Assembly (NCBI RefSeq): GCF_025698545.1
Contig: NC_068569.1
Coordinates: 10,974,001 to 11,038,000 of the forward strand
Length of the DNA: 64,000 nucleotides
Source of the DNA: Gossypium raimondii
Lineage: Eukaryota; Streptophyta; Magnoliopsida; Malvales; Malvaceae
Reading direction: 5' to 3'
Part shown: piece by piece, positions 37,101 through 48,454 of the stretch
Layout of the letters: each line of letters begins with the position of its first letter
Numbering within the stretch: position 1 is the stretch's first letter
Position numbers and translations under genes: made by a program
The notes under the pieces: generated by a model
Seen by the model: the letters and a program-made list of their open reading frames with translations, nothing else
Database searches by the model: none
Told to the model about the DNA's origin: nothing

Positions 37101-38365
37101 TATAGATAAATTTAAATAAAATTTAAAACTGATATTTTTAATCTAGCAAAACTTAATTGAAAAACTATAAAATATTAATACGTTGCGATTAATTAGCACC
37201 TCTAACTCAAAAATGGAAATCGACAGATCCATGATTATTTATTACTAAGGACCCCATTTAAGTTCCCAGGACAATGAAGGGACATCAACTATTAATAAAT
37301 AAATGGAATGGTAAGTGTCATCAGCATAGTGCGCATCTAGACAAGCCCTTGATATATAAATGTATATGTCACTTAACAACCGTGCAAATTACCTTATCTG
37401 ATTAAACCAAGGCAAAACGCCGGGCATATATAGCACAGATCAGACGTGGCCAGTCAGGGATTAGGGGGTGAGCTCACCTCACCACAAATGCCTTTCATTT
37501 TGGCTCGACAATCTTTATAATCTGTCCATGCAAAAGGGTGCATTCCGGGTCAATAAAATGCAGTCACTGAGTTGTAGAGATCAAACCATTTGTCTCCAAG
37601 AACATACATGATTGGACTTTGAGCCTCAAACTTTGTTATATTTGTGTGGTTAGGTATAAATAGTAGTCTTCCTCACTCTTCTCAATTATTTGGCAACTGT
37701 AGAAATAATTGCCAAAAAGCTTTGAAAGTTTTGTTAATTTTGTTACATTGTGTCAATTCACCTTTTGAAGGAGCAAGAACTTGTCTCAAAATTGTCTTTA
37801 CATATATGTATTATAATGATTTCTGAAATTTTTTAACATGAGCAATACAAGTATTATTGGTGCTAATTACCCATAATTTTGTTTTTGTTTTTGTGGTGAA
37901 AATGGTCGTGAAAGAGGCTTTCTTTTAAGAATCAAGATTTGAGAAAGTTTACTTTTGTTTTGTTTTGTTTTATTGGCAAACCAATGATTAGATATGTTAA
38001 TAGAATTTAACTTATAGACACGTTTAGGACATAACTTTTAACATTGTCCTTAAAAAGTTTTAAAAGTCTAATTAAACAGGGTAAACACGTAATTTTATTT
38101 TTATTTTTTACATAATTGTTGTAGGTATTATACATATTTTTAAACTAGAGAATTTGAATGTACCACTTTGCATATTTAATTAGAAAGCTTTTACTTCAAT
38201 TCCTTTAAGGCTACACGTCATCTTATGAGCAGCATAGCTACAAATTCATAACTTCTTTTTATTACTGCTCTTTTTTATTGAATAACATATTATTACATCA
38301 GAGTAGTACACGAAAAGGTGAATAAAATCCTTTCCCCACAGTGGTTATCTTCGATTTGTTATCGA
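34168..38365. other. Intergenic, no gene supported
   Basis: The BG1-like 3' UTR occupies the first 150-300 bases. After that the stretch is AT-rich with short chance frames (34490-34723, 36059-36343, 36466-36693, 37644-37826) lacking motifs. A block at about 35750-35960 (TAGAGCTATCCGTTCAAATT ... ) resembles one arm of a hAT-type MITE, but I could not find a matching second end. Confidence 0.4.
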
Positions 38366-38404
38366 TTAGAGATGTGTATAGTTCGATTAAAATTAAATTA
38401 ATTA

Positions 38405-38550
38405 TGAGATATGGTGTGGTGGCTGTTCTCTCATTCTTTAACGATGCGGTTGAGAGTTCGATTCCTGTTCACTGGAATGGAGTACATTTCATGCCCAACT
38501 GTTTATCTCTTCGAATATCACTCGTGATGAGCAAATATAATGAAATTAAT
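38405..38550 (+). mobile_element. tRNA-derived SINE-like element (family 1)
   Basis: A box-A-like TGGTGTGGTGGC at 38412-38423 and a box-B-like GTTCGATTC at 38456-38464 are about 33 bases apart, the spacing of RNA polymerase III promoters in tRNA genes. It does not fold into a good cloverleaf that I can see, so it is more likely a SINE head than a working tRNA. It sits inside a MITE-like frame, 38366-38640, whose ends (TAGAGATGTGTATAGTTCGA and, inverted, TGTTAGGGTTGTTCAAACAA) are only loosely alike. Confidence 0.35.
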
Positions 38551-38846
38551 GTTTAATTTTTTTAAAAAAATCTAATTAATTTTCTTAAAAATAAGTTTAA
38601 TTATTAAACGAGTTAATTGTTTGAACAACCCTAACATCAATCAACCATCGAAAATAATATATATTTTTTTTTTTGCTATTACAGCAGTGGCTTAATTGTC
38701 CTTTCCCTTTAAATACTTATGTGTTCTCAAACAAACTGAGCCTTTCATATTCAGTAGAGTACTTAGAATATTCAAATTAATCATAAAATGCGATTTGCTA
38801 GATATATTAACCAATATAAGTAATAATTAAAAATTTATTATCGATT

Positions 38847-38960
38847 AAGTCTTAATTTGATTGGTATGGGTATTGTTATCAATGCAAGAAGACATGAGTT
38901 CGAGTGTGCTGAAGCGCATTATCCTCTTATTTATGGATTGAATAGGGATTATGAGTAATT
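38847..38960 (+). mobile_element. Dispersed SINE-like repeat, copy 1
   Basis: The text runs TAAGTCTTAATTTGATTGG, TATGGG, ATTGTTATCAATGCAAGA, then a box-B-like GAGTTCGAGTG (38896-38906), GCTGAAGCGCATTATCCTC and TTATTTATGGATTG. The same order of blocks is found reversed at 41942-42055 and, shortened, at 50236-50290. Three copies in two orientations identify a dispersed repeat; the tRNA-like A and B boxes suggest a polymerase III SINE. Confidence 0.55.
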
Positions 38961-41941
38961 TTACATATTATGTAGCATCAACTTTAAAGTTAATGTCCTA
39001 ATAATAGAATATCTAAAATATAAAGGTATCATTATTTGATGAATGACTATACAATGCACAAACCCTAAATCTTAATATTAAATAAATTATTAGGTATTCA
39101 TTTGATTTGCAATTTGCTAAAAAATGGTTTTGATTTTTTTTTCTCTTGCACTGTTCCATTTTGGTTTTTTTTTTTATGGTATTCTTATTTTCATTCTTAT
39201 TTTCAAACATAGAATTAAAAATAAAAGTAATAACAGAAAAGAAAAGATGAAAAAAAGAAGAAGAATAAAAGTGGGTCCAACACATGCACTGGCACCAACC
39301 AAAGCATGCAATGTCAATGCATGCCACTAAAGTAAATTGGCAAATCCACTGTTTACAAGTGTGCGACTGTGTGTGAAAATTGAAGAAGAGGAGGAAGAAG
39401 AAAAGGGGAGCTTTTAGGCGCACGTGAAGTGGTGGGTAACATGTCCAGAACCTGTCGTCTGCATGCACACGTGTGACTGTGACCCCTACACCACCATCAC
39501 CACTCATTACTCGCCACGTGTATATACCCCACACTTCTATTCAACGTATTTCACAATCATGATACGTAATCAACGAATATTAAGATTTCACTAATCGAAT
39601 TGTTAAACAAGTTTCTAACAAATAACTGTTTTAAAGACATAATTATGTGACATGAAAATTTTCAATATTTTAATCTTTGCACAATGCTAAGATCAGTGAA
39701 TAGGAGTTTACTTTTGATATTGGTATTTTCAGAGGTGAAAAAAGAGGAAAAAGTAATAAAATGAAGAAGGAGCTGGGAGACAAAGCTGGCAGCTTTAGTT
39801 AAAGAAGGTTTCATCTTTGTTCAAGAGAACTGATGAGAGAGAGCGTGTGTGTAAAAACGAAAGACAATTTTCGGTGATCCCAAGAAGATACATTACATCG
39901 AAACTGTTTTGTTCCTTTGTTTATTTGGTTTCAACTGCTTATGTTTTGCTTTGTCTTTACAACTTAAATATCTTTCTCACTGAAGCTTTTAGGCGCACGT
40001 GAAAATTAGCAGTCTAGGGCTACTACTACTAGCCACAGCACAGCACAGAGACCTTTCTCTTGTACATTTGGAAAGAAACAATCACTGATCTTCAGAATGT
40101 GAGTTCCGACTTCCGAGTCAAAATTCAAAAAGGGCTGATCTCTGGGTGGTTAGTGATCTTCAACGCAACGTTTTTTATGCAAATAATAATAATGATGGGC
40201 TAAGGACCCGGTGCATGCATGCCATTGAAGTCGAGTTTTCAGCAATGGGTCCGCTAATGTGATGTTGGACGTATGGAATTATTGCGACGATGGTGAAGGG
40301 TACTTGGGGATGACGGTGACTTGCATTATTGATATATTTGCTTGGGAAAAAGCGAGCAAGCGGCAACTATGGTGACCACCACCTCCGCCCTGATTGACAA
40401 CCCTCGCATATTTCTCCCTTTCACAAATTTAGATACATACACGTTGACGTGTGAAACCTTCTAGTGGAAAACACGACAATAATTTCAAAAAAAGAAAGAA
40501 AAGCAAATGTGCGTGCCGTCGTTATTGGGAGGGCTAAAGACTAAAAGCATATTAATGCCCCCACAGCTCACCATTGCCTATTTGCCTGTCCTTGTGTTGA
40601 TGGTCTTTGAAGATAATGCTGAATGGATTCTACAACTTGTCGGGCGAAATTTGCGTGAGGGATCTGCAACAACAGAAATATGTCGTGGGATAGTAAAATT
40701 CCGTAGTTGGATCCATCTTTATAATATACTCCGATGCTTAATTTTAAAAATATACAAACAATAAATTTATAGGATTAACATGTTCACGATAACAACTCTA
40801 ATGATTGGTCACCCAAATTTGATCTTTTAAAAAAAAGTAAATAATAATTCTTTATTTGAATGGTTCCCTTTGAACTCAGTGTATGCATGTATGGTATGAT
40901 TATGTATTTGCGAGTAATAACCTTGTATTTGAAAAAAAAAACATATTTATGATGGAAGTTTTTATTGTCTCTATTTCCTCGAGTTTTTGTTTACTTGTGT
41001 AACATCTTGATCATTTTTCTCAAATACAGAAAGGTTTCCTTATTCGAATTCTTTTAACTTTTGGCAAGTGTCCAAGCCCAAACTTGAATGAGCCCAACCA
41101 GCTTTAAAGCCCATATGTTCTTATAATTGAACAATACCCTCCATTTTAAAGGGCATACACTACAGTCTACACTACTCGCCAAAACTAATACTTTCCATAC
41201 GTGCGTGTGCCCAATTTAGGTTGATTTTTTTTTCAAAGTTTTACTATAGTTTCGTTTGAATAACTAATAATTAATTAGAATAAATTTAAAAGAGAGTCAC
41301 GAAAAATAATTTTAAATTTCTCAAATCATAGCTAAAATCTTTCGACACCTTGACCTTATAAATAACGTATGATTTTGGACCGCCAACTAGTTTTCATTTT
41401 CTTCTTAATTTTTAGTAATCAACAAGCGGTTGTCGTAAAAGGGAAAATACTAATGAAACTTACTAAACCCTAATATTTACATAAAAACAATCGGGCAACT
41501 AAAGTAGGCCAGGCCGAGAAGGGGTTTAATATATGTAAGTATATATTATAGCACTATGAATCAAATGTAAGAATGATATGATGTTTGGTGTACTTAGACG
41601 TTATTGTTGAGTTAGATAAAATCAATTAATCAATCAGTTTTCATTAGTTGTAAATCTCTATTATATTTAATCATTTCACTATCCTACTTTTATTTTTGCC
41701 CAAAGTATTGTGTTTTCCTTTTTTTTTCTTTTTCTTTTAAATAAGTCTGAAAAATGTGATAATTCTTCTTAAATTTTAAAGATTCAAATTATTCAATTCA
41801 ATAAGAAATAATTATTTTAATTAATTAAATTCCGGATTCGGATATTGAGATCATTGGAGAGTTCATTGATTAAACAAATAAAATATTTATTATCTTATAT
41901 TAGATCTCGTTATAGTTTTTGATCATATATACTCTTTTTTA
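38961..41941. other. Intergenic with a G-box-rich, promoter-like patch at 39410-39530
   Basis: Three CACGTG cores lie close together at about 39420, 39468 and 39515, followed by TATATA near 39520. A 19-bp string GCTTTTAGGCGCACGTGAA at 39410 is repeated at 39985. No coding region follows that I can support: frames 39013-39534 (-), 40175-40366 (-) and 40507-40764 (+) show no family. The patch may be a promoter relic or drive an unrecognised non-coding transcript. Confidence 0.35.
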
Positions 41942-42055
41942 TACTCATAACCCCTTCCCAATCCATAAATAGGAGAATGATGCGCCTCAACGCACTCAAA
42001 GCCACATCCTCTTGTATTGACAATAATGTCCATGTCAATTGAGTTGAGACTCAAT
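41942..42055 (-). mobile_element. Dispersed SINE-like repeat, copy 2
   Basis: On the minus strand this reads TTGAGTCTCAACTCAATTG, ACATGGACATTATTGTCAAT, ACAAGAGGATGTGG, CTTTGAGTGCG, TTGAGGCGCATCATTCTCC and TATTTATGGATTGGG, block for block the same as 38847-38960 on the plus strand. Confidence 0.55.
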
Positions 42056-42933
42056 AACGATATTTGTGTCTTTTTATTTATTATATAATTTCTTTAAAAA
42101 CCGTTTTTATAAAAAATAAATGATGTCCTACAATTTTTTTTTCATTTGTAATAAATATTATTCATTTAAATGATCATTTTACAATTTTTGTTGTGTGAAA
42201 TACCCTAATGTGTATGAAGTAATGAACTGTGAAGGTGGGAGAGTGAAAGCAACAACAACAACAACGAGAGATGATGAACAATAGCGTGTGAACCTGAACT
42301 TTAAAACATTTTTTGTCCGTAAAAAAAATTATGTAGAAAATATATATTTAAAATATTTATATAAAAAATAAATAAAGTTTATATGTTATATTTAAAATAT
42401 TAGTATATGATATTAACAAGAGAAATTGGATACGTTTTAATTAATTTATGGGTATTAAGATGGGAATAGAAGAGTTGATGCAAAAGGACAAAAGTTGATG
42501 GCAATGATTGGATGGCATGGCAATGATTAGTGGGGGTGATTAATGGAAGAGGGGGTGCATATTTTTCAACGTGAAAGTATTTATGTAAATAAATTACAAG
42601 ATAAGACGTGGAGAGGGAAATGAAGTGGCGAAGCTTTTGCCACAGATTGCTGGAATGGGAATATGGGCTTTTTTTTGTAGAGTCTTACAACACAACAATA
42701 TCAGAATATATTCTACGACCCCAACACTATAAATAAACAATAGATTAGAATCATTGAATTTTGAAAGTTTTGTGTGACAATTTACCTACTTTTTAGGTTT
42801 TCTGCATTTCCAATCATTCTTCCTCTTTCCCTAATATTCCATTCTTTTGGAATTTTGGATACTTTTAAATATATCTTTTGAAATAAGTTTTTTTTTCTTT
42901 TTTTCTTTTTGAAGGAGGGTGAAGAAACAATAA

Positions 42934-43469
42934 GGGTAATTTACACTATTAGTTAATAAATTATGAGTAAGCTTTTGTTTTGGTCACTTAACTAATATAA
43001 AGTTACAATTTGATCACTGGACTATTCAAAAGTTTTTATTTAAGTCACTCGGTTATTAAGTCTTTTTCTAAATAAAAGTTTCGCCAGCAAGCTCTAAGCG
43101 ACATTTCGGTGATAGGTGCAGTGGATTAATACCCACCGACGAGTAGAAGAACATACTTTAGATCCAATTTAATCTGACAATTAGTGCTGGAGATTGGAGA
43201 AAAAATTGTTTGAATTTTAGTTTGTAAATTCGAAACGACTAAAGTTGTTTCATGAAAAAAACTTAATGGTAGAAGAGAAGGGGAAAAAAGAGCTTTCGAC
43301 TAGTGCAGGTAGTGCGAACTAAGATCCATATAGCACCGATTTTAATAATCCAGTAACTTAAATGAAAACTTTTGAATAGTTCAGTGCCCAAATTATAACT
43401 TTTTTTAGTCAAGAGACAAAAATAAAAACTTACCGTAATTTAGAGACCAATATTGATGTAGTTTACCGC
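42934..43469. mobile_element. Mutator-like MITE, about 535 bp
   Basis: The left end GGGTAATTTACACTATTAGT and the right end, inverted, GCGGTAAACTACATCAATAT are imperfect inverted repeats; inside each arm follow matching blocks GTAAGCTTTTGTTTTGGTCA and GTAAGTTTTTATTTTTGTC. I found no clean 9-bp target duplication. The layout is that of the GGTCACT-type Mutator MITEs seen also at 20630-23289. Confidence 0.45.
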
Positions 43470-43910
43470 AAATAATTGTAAAAATGACATTAAAATTTAA
43501 CCAATTGTAATTTGACTCGTATCATGAATTAACGAAATTAATTAAGTCAAATATAATTATTTATTTCACTCACTTTTAAATGATATACAGATAGATTAAA
43601 TTATTTATAACCTTATAGCAAAGTGAAGTCCTAAATATTTAAACCTCCGAATGACGAATTAAAATTATTATAACTAGACCTGATTATGGATTGGGATACT
43701 TGACTTGATTTGAAGGCCTGCCCAAAAAGTGGAAGGGTTTGAGCTAAAATATAGACCCAAAAAATAAGTTTGGACAAAAAATAAGACCCATTTAGAAAGC
43801 CTCAAGTAAACCTTTTTTTCTTGGCCCAGCTCGGCCTAACCTGACCCAAATTTGTAAAAAAAAAATGATGTTGTTTTTTATTATATTGTCATTGTTTTTC
43901 ATTGATTAAC

Positions 43911-46900
43911 TGTAATGGCCTAAATTCAAGGTTATTGGAACAGTGGTTTCGTAGCCACAAATCCGATTTAAAGATAAATTTATTTTAATATTTTTGCATG
44001 AATATTGATATGATATGAAAATCGTACGAAAATATAGATAGAAGAATTTTACCGATTTAGTGGTTAGTTAGAAAATTAAATTATTGAAGAAATTGGGTAA
44101 AAACAAGGTATCGAGACCTCGATCTCGTAAAAATGAGTCAAAAATATTTTTATAAATATTTATGAAATGTTAGTAATATGGTATTAAAATTTCGTTAGAA
44201 AATTTTAATGTTTAGGTACTCAATTAAGTGAAAAGGACTAAATTGAAAAAGGTATAAAAGTTACTAGAAGGATTAAATAGCTCAATTGTTAAATGAGGAG
44301 GGACATAAATTGTAAATAAGCCCAAAAGGACATATTTTGGGAGGCATAAGTTGAGAAAAATCAGGAGAATTGGTGAAATAAGGGTAAAATGGGAAAATAA
44401 CAAATTTTTCTAACATAAAAATGGGACCAAATTGGAATATCTAGAATTCTCTTTATTTTTCTGCATTCTCATCAGCCAAAAATGTCCTAAGGGTTTATTC
44501 AAGCTGGTTTTTCATTATTTTTGCACCAAGTGAGTTAATCCTTACCTTTTTCTTGCAATTTTTATGTTTCTAAGACTTTTACAACTAGGTCCTATTACTA
44601 AATTCATTACTTTTTGATTTTATGAATGAAATTGAAAGGTTCTATGAATATGTGCTGGAAGTTTATGATGAAATAGCATGAAATTGAAGCTTTAATTTGT
44701 TTATGAGATGATTTTATTAGGTAATTTCAATAGAAAATGATTTATTGGACCTAATTGTGAAAATGTTTGGAATTACAGTCTAGTGCTAAAATTTTGATTT
44801 CCAAAGGTTATAAAGTAGTTTAAAGTGATGAGATAAAGTGTTAATTGAGAAAAATCAGCTCAATTGAGAGGTTAGTTGAGCAGGGATGAAATTATCATTT
44901 ATTGAAAGCTTAGGGAAAAATGGTAATTAACATCATGCACTAAAACAGTTTTGGACAGCAGTAGTCTAACTTTAAAAAAATTGTAGAGATCGAATTAGAG
45001 GATGAATAAAATATGAAATTAAAGCTTATTAAGTCTAGTTTCTTATAAAAGAAACGATGTAAGCAATGGAATTGTAAATCATGAGATATAATAGATTTTG
45101 GTCAGAATGAATTCGGGTTCCCCTATTCTGATTTTGGAAAATCATGAAAAATTATAGAAAAATAATTAGGGGCTTAAATTTATATGTTTAAAATCCTTAA
45201 TGAGTCTATTTTCAAAAGAAACAAGCGTGAACATCATCTGAATTCTGTACAATAAGATGATTAATTTTTAGTGAAGAGGGGTCGGAACTGTCGAATAGTG
45301 AAACAGGGGAAATTTTAAAGAATAAACTGTACTTATTGGCTAAACCAAAAATTTTGAAAATTTTATGGTAAGAACATATGTGAGTCTAGTTTCGGGGAAA
45401 ATTAGCGGATCTTAATTTGGAGTTTCGTAGCTCAAGATATAAATAATTTAGTGACTATGACTTAATGAGACAACTTTGAATGCATTATAAATAATAATGG
45501 AATTATAGAGAATGCTACATATGAACATGAAATGTATTAGATTAATGATTAAATTTATTTATTTAGTTCCAGAAAATTCAAATACGAAGCTAGATCGAGG
45601 AAAAGAAAAAATTCGGGATTAGTAGATTTTTGTTTACGAACAAGTATCGAGGTAAGTTCGTGTAACTTGAATTATATTCTTAAATGCTTGAAATGTTTGT
45701 TATTGATGTGAATATGATTTGAATGTTCATTGCATGAAAATTGATGAAACATTGATATATTTGATAAAAAGAGAAAATAAATCTCGGTTGAATGGAAGGA
45801 AAATTCGATGGATCTTTGAAAAGGAATTTACGGTAAAAAGGATCTAGCTCGGACAGGTGATCCTATCCTGATATAGCCCTCCCAAATAATATATGGAAAA
45901 TGGTTTTAGCCCGGACGGGTAATCCAAATTAGGGTCTGAATTTAGCCTGGACTGGTAATTCAGATCCAAGCTCATTAGAGTAATTGTCGTTGCAGGGGAT
46001 TTAGCCTGGACTGGTAATCCCGCTGTAAGGATGAGGTTCGCTGGAGTGTGCTCTCTGAAATGGAAATGTGCGCACATGAATATGAATTGACGGACCCGGA
46101 TTTGTACACTAAAGTATACCCCTGAAAATCCATCAAAATTCCGAGAAATTCAACAGGATAAATATGGAAAAATAACAATGAAATAAAAATCATGATATTA
46201 ATGAACTCATCAATCATGGTATATATATTATTGATACATGGAAATTATTGAACTAACTTGAATGTTGAGTTTGTGCATGTTAAAGGAATAATGCATTGAA
46301 TGGATGTATGAATGTTTATTGCATTGTATTGAAAATATTAGGTGAGTATAATTCTTGTTACATGACCTTACTAAGCACAAAGTGCTTACCCTATTTCATT
46401 TTCTCATGTTTTGTAGTGTTAAGAGCTCGGAGGTCGGATTTGGTCAAAGACGCATCACACTATCAACCTCAAGATCTCGGTATATAAAGAAACTTTATTT
46501 TGGAAATCAACGGCATGTATAAGCTAATAAAGTAAATGTTAATGTGAAATGAATGTATGGTTAGCCACTGGTATGGCTAACAAATTTTGGTTTTGGTATG
46601 TGATGAGGTTATCTTATGAATACGTTAAATCTATCTTGAAAATATGTTGAAATGAATTGGTTGTATTGGATTGGTCTCGGTTTAAAATTGCAGCGTAGAA
46701 TGTAGATTAGATATTTATAAATGGGTTATATTGAGTTCAAAAAAAAAACTTTGGGATTTTGCGAAAAATTTCTTATGGTTTCGATTTAATATCGGTTTGG
46801 TCCCGATGTATGTTCTGGGCTTCGGAGGCCTATCTAAGGGACGTCATGACATGTTTCGATAAATGAATAGTATTTAACTCGTAATACGAAAAATTTATTT

Positions 46901-46962
46901 GGTAAAATCTGGTAATGCCTCATACCCTATTTCGACGACGAATACGGGTAGGGGGTATTACA
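43911..46962 (-). mobile_element. Solo LTR (3.05 kb) with 5-bp target duplication TTAAC
   Basis: The block begins TGTAATGGCCTAAATTCAAG and ends GGGTAGGGGGTATTACA, with TG...CA termini, and is flanked on both sides by TTAAC (43906-43910 and 46963-46967), a perfect 5-bp duplication as made by LTR retrotransposon integrases. Read on the minus strand its first 50 bases resemble the start of the solo LTR at 20942 (TGTAATACCCCCTACCCGTA versus TGTAACACCCTAAACTCGTA), so the two are related and lie in opposite orientation. No internal coding region or second LTR is present. A cluster of TAGCCCGGACGGGTAAT-like units lies at 45845-46021. Confidence 0.7.
45845..46021 (+). repeat. Short interspersed units in the solo LTR (TAGCCYGGACNGGTAAT)
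   Basis: Four related units, TAGCTCGGACAGGTGATCC, TAGCCCGGACGGGTAATCC, TAGCCTGGACTGGTAATTC and TAGCCTGGACTGGTAATCC, start at about 45845, 45907, 45944 and 46001. Spacing is uneven (about 62, 37 and 57 bases). They may mark the regulatory part of the LTR. Confidence 0.6.
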
Positions 46963-47331
46963 TTAACTATCATTTTGCTATTATTTTGTTATCATTGTTT
47001 GGATATTGTATAACTCTGATTTTATTATTAATTTTGTTACTATTTTTTAAAGTATTTGCTTGTTAAGTTGTAGCTATTTTAGTGTTATTTAAGTATAAAA
47101 TTTTTAATTTTTTTTTCATTTATTGAGAAATATTAATTTTAATGTTTTTAGCGTATTTAATGTATTGTATTTTTAAGTTTAATTTTATATAAAAATTTAA
47201 TACGAATGAATCAAATCAAATTTTAATAAATTTTCAAATTTAATTTTCGAACCGAATGAAGTACAAAATCTAAAAACAAGTTTAAATTTTTTACTTGGCG
47301 AAATCCTACCGTGACCAGCTCTAATCATAAC

Positions 47332-48298
47332 CAATTGGAATAGCGCAACTTTCGAATATAAAAGCAAGGCAAAGTCCAAACATTATGATAATAACTATTT
47401 GCTAACATTTGAAAATACTTAAAAAAAGAGTCATTTTTGTTGTATCATTTGTGTATCGAAATCATACTATTAAGCCTATTATTGCTTTGTTTCTATTTTA
47501 CAAAATAAAATATAAGAAAAAGTGAATCAAATGTTAAGAACATGTCAACTTTTCCATATTAAAAAGAAAAAAGAAAAAAAGAAGGAAAAGAAGCCTGCTT
47601 TTCTTTTGACTTGAGCGATATAGACAACTCAATATATTAGGACAAGTCTAACACCCAAATATTAAAAGTCCAATGACTTTTTACAAATAACTATGCCTTA
47701 ATTTGGCATAGCTTAGCTATTTTTAAATGTTACATAAAAATTTAAAATACCAAAATATTCTTATCATATTATTTACTTATAACGTTTGGTTTCACTTAAT
47801 CTCAGTTAGACAAATCCTTCAAAAGATTCATTCAATTTAATTCAAAAGAATTTCTTATATTTCTTATAAGATGTACGATGAATATATTCTTGAGGATCCA
47901 AATCTATTTCCGTAGAAAATATTATTATTTTTAAGGGTGAAAATAATATTTATTTTAGTTACTTAAAAATATCATAAAATAATTAATCCTGATTTTGTAA
48001 AAATATATATATTTTAAACTAATTTAGTTTACATAAATATCGAATAACATTATATATAAAAAAGTTAAAAATCCCAATTTTAAAATTAAAGGTAAATTAC
48101 ACCCAATGTTATTAAATTATTAATAAATTTTACATTTTGGTCACTAAACTTTAAAATTTTATGAAATAATCACTAATTTATTTTAAATTTCCATTTAAAT
48201 CTTTGTGCTATTAAAACCGTTGCTATATAATATACCAAATACATCAACAAAAATATATATATTAATAATTTAGTACGTTAGGATAATTTACCCAAAAT
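47332..48298. other. Intergenic, AT-rich, possible small MITE at 48092-48294
   Basis: No gene. The 48092-48294 piece opens GGTAAATTACACC and closes GGATAATTTACCC, and contains TTTTGGTCACTAAACTTT, so it looks like a short relative of the Mutator-like MITEs nearby; ends are too short to be sure. Confidence 0.35.
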
Positions 48299-48301
48299 TA
48301 A

Positions 48302-48451
48302 GGGTGGTTTTGGATGGGCGATTGGGTGCGGTACGGTGTATTTAACTTACTTTTTGTCTCACGCTACAGTATTACTATAGTATCTAATCTTACCGCCACC
48401 GCTATTTTTACACTAACCGTAGATAAACGCACCGTTCATCCAAACTCACCC
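48302..48451. mobile_element. Tourist-like MITE (PIF/Harbinger type), 150 bp
   Basis: The left end GGGTGGTTTTGGATGGGCG and the right end, inverted, GGGTGAGTTTGGATGAACG are clear terminal inverted repeats of the Harbinger type. TAA flanks it on both sides (48299-48301 and 48452-48454). The inner GTGCGGTACGGTG and its counterpart GGTGCGTTTATC show some pairing. No coding capacity. Confidence 0.75.
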
Positions 48452-48454
48452 TAA

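Larger units (their letters stand above)
43675..47323. mobile_element. hAT-like MITE (592 bp) interrupted by a solo LTR
   Basis: The left end is TAGACCTGATTATGGAT and the right end, inverted, TAGAGCTGGTCACGGTA. Flanking 8-mers ATTATAAC (43667-43674) and ATCATAAC (47324-47331) match at 7 of 8 positions. The span is 3649 bp, of which 43911-46962 plus one 5-bp duplication (3057 bp) is an inserted LTR; the element itself is thus 592 bp, the same as the copy at 23471-24062, to which it is inverted. Confidence 0.65.

Noticed and set aside
39013-39534. 173-codon minus-strand ORF over the G-box patch
   Set aside because: No family resemblance; it spans poly-T and purine tracts and the promoter-like motifs.
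46296-46487. ORFs inside the 3-kb solo LTR (45844-46487) as gag or other retroelement genes
   Set aside because: No retroelement domain seen; LTR text, not an internal region.
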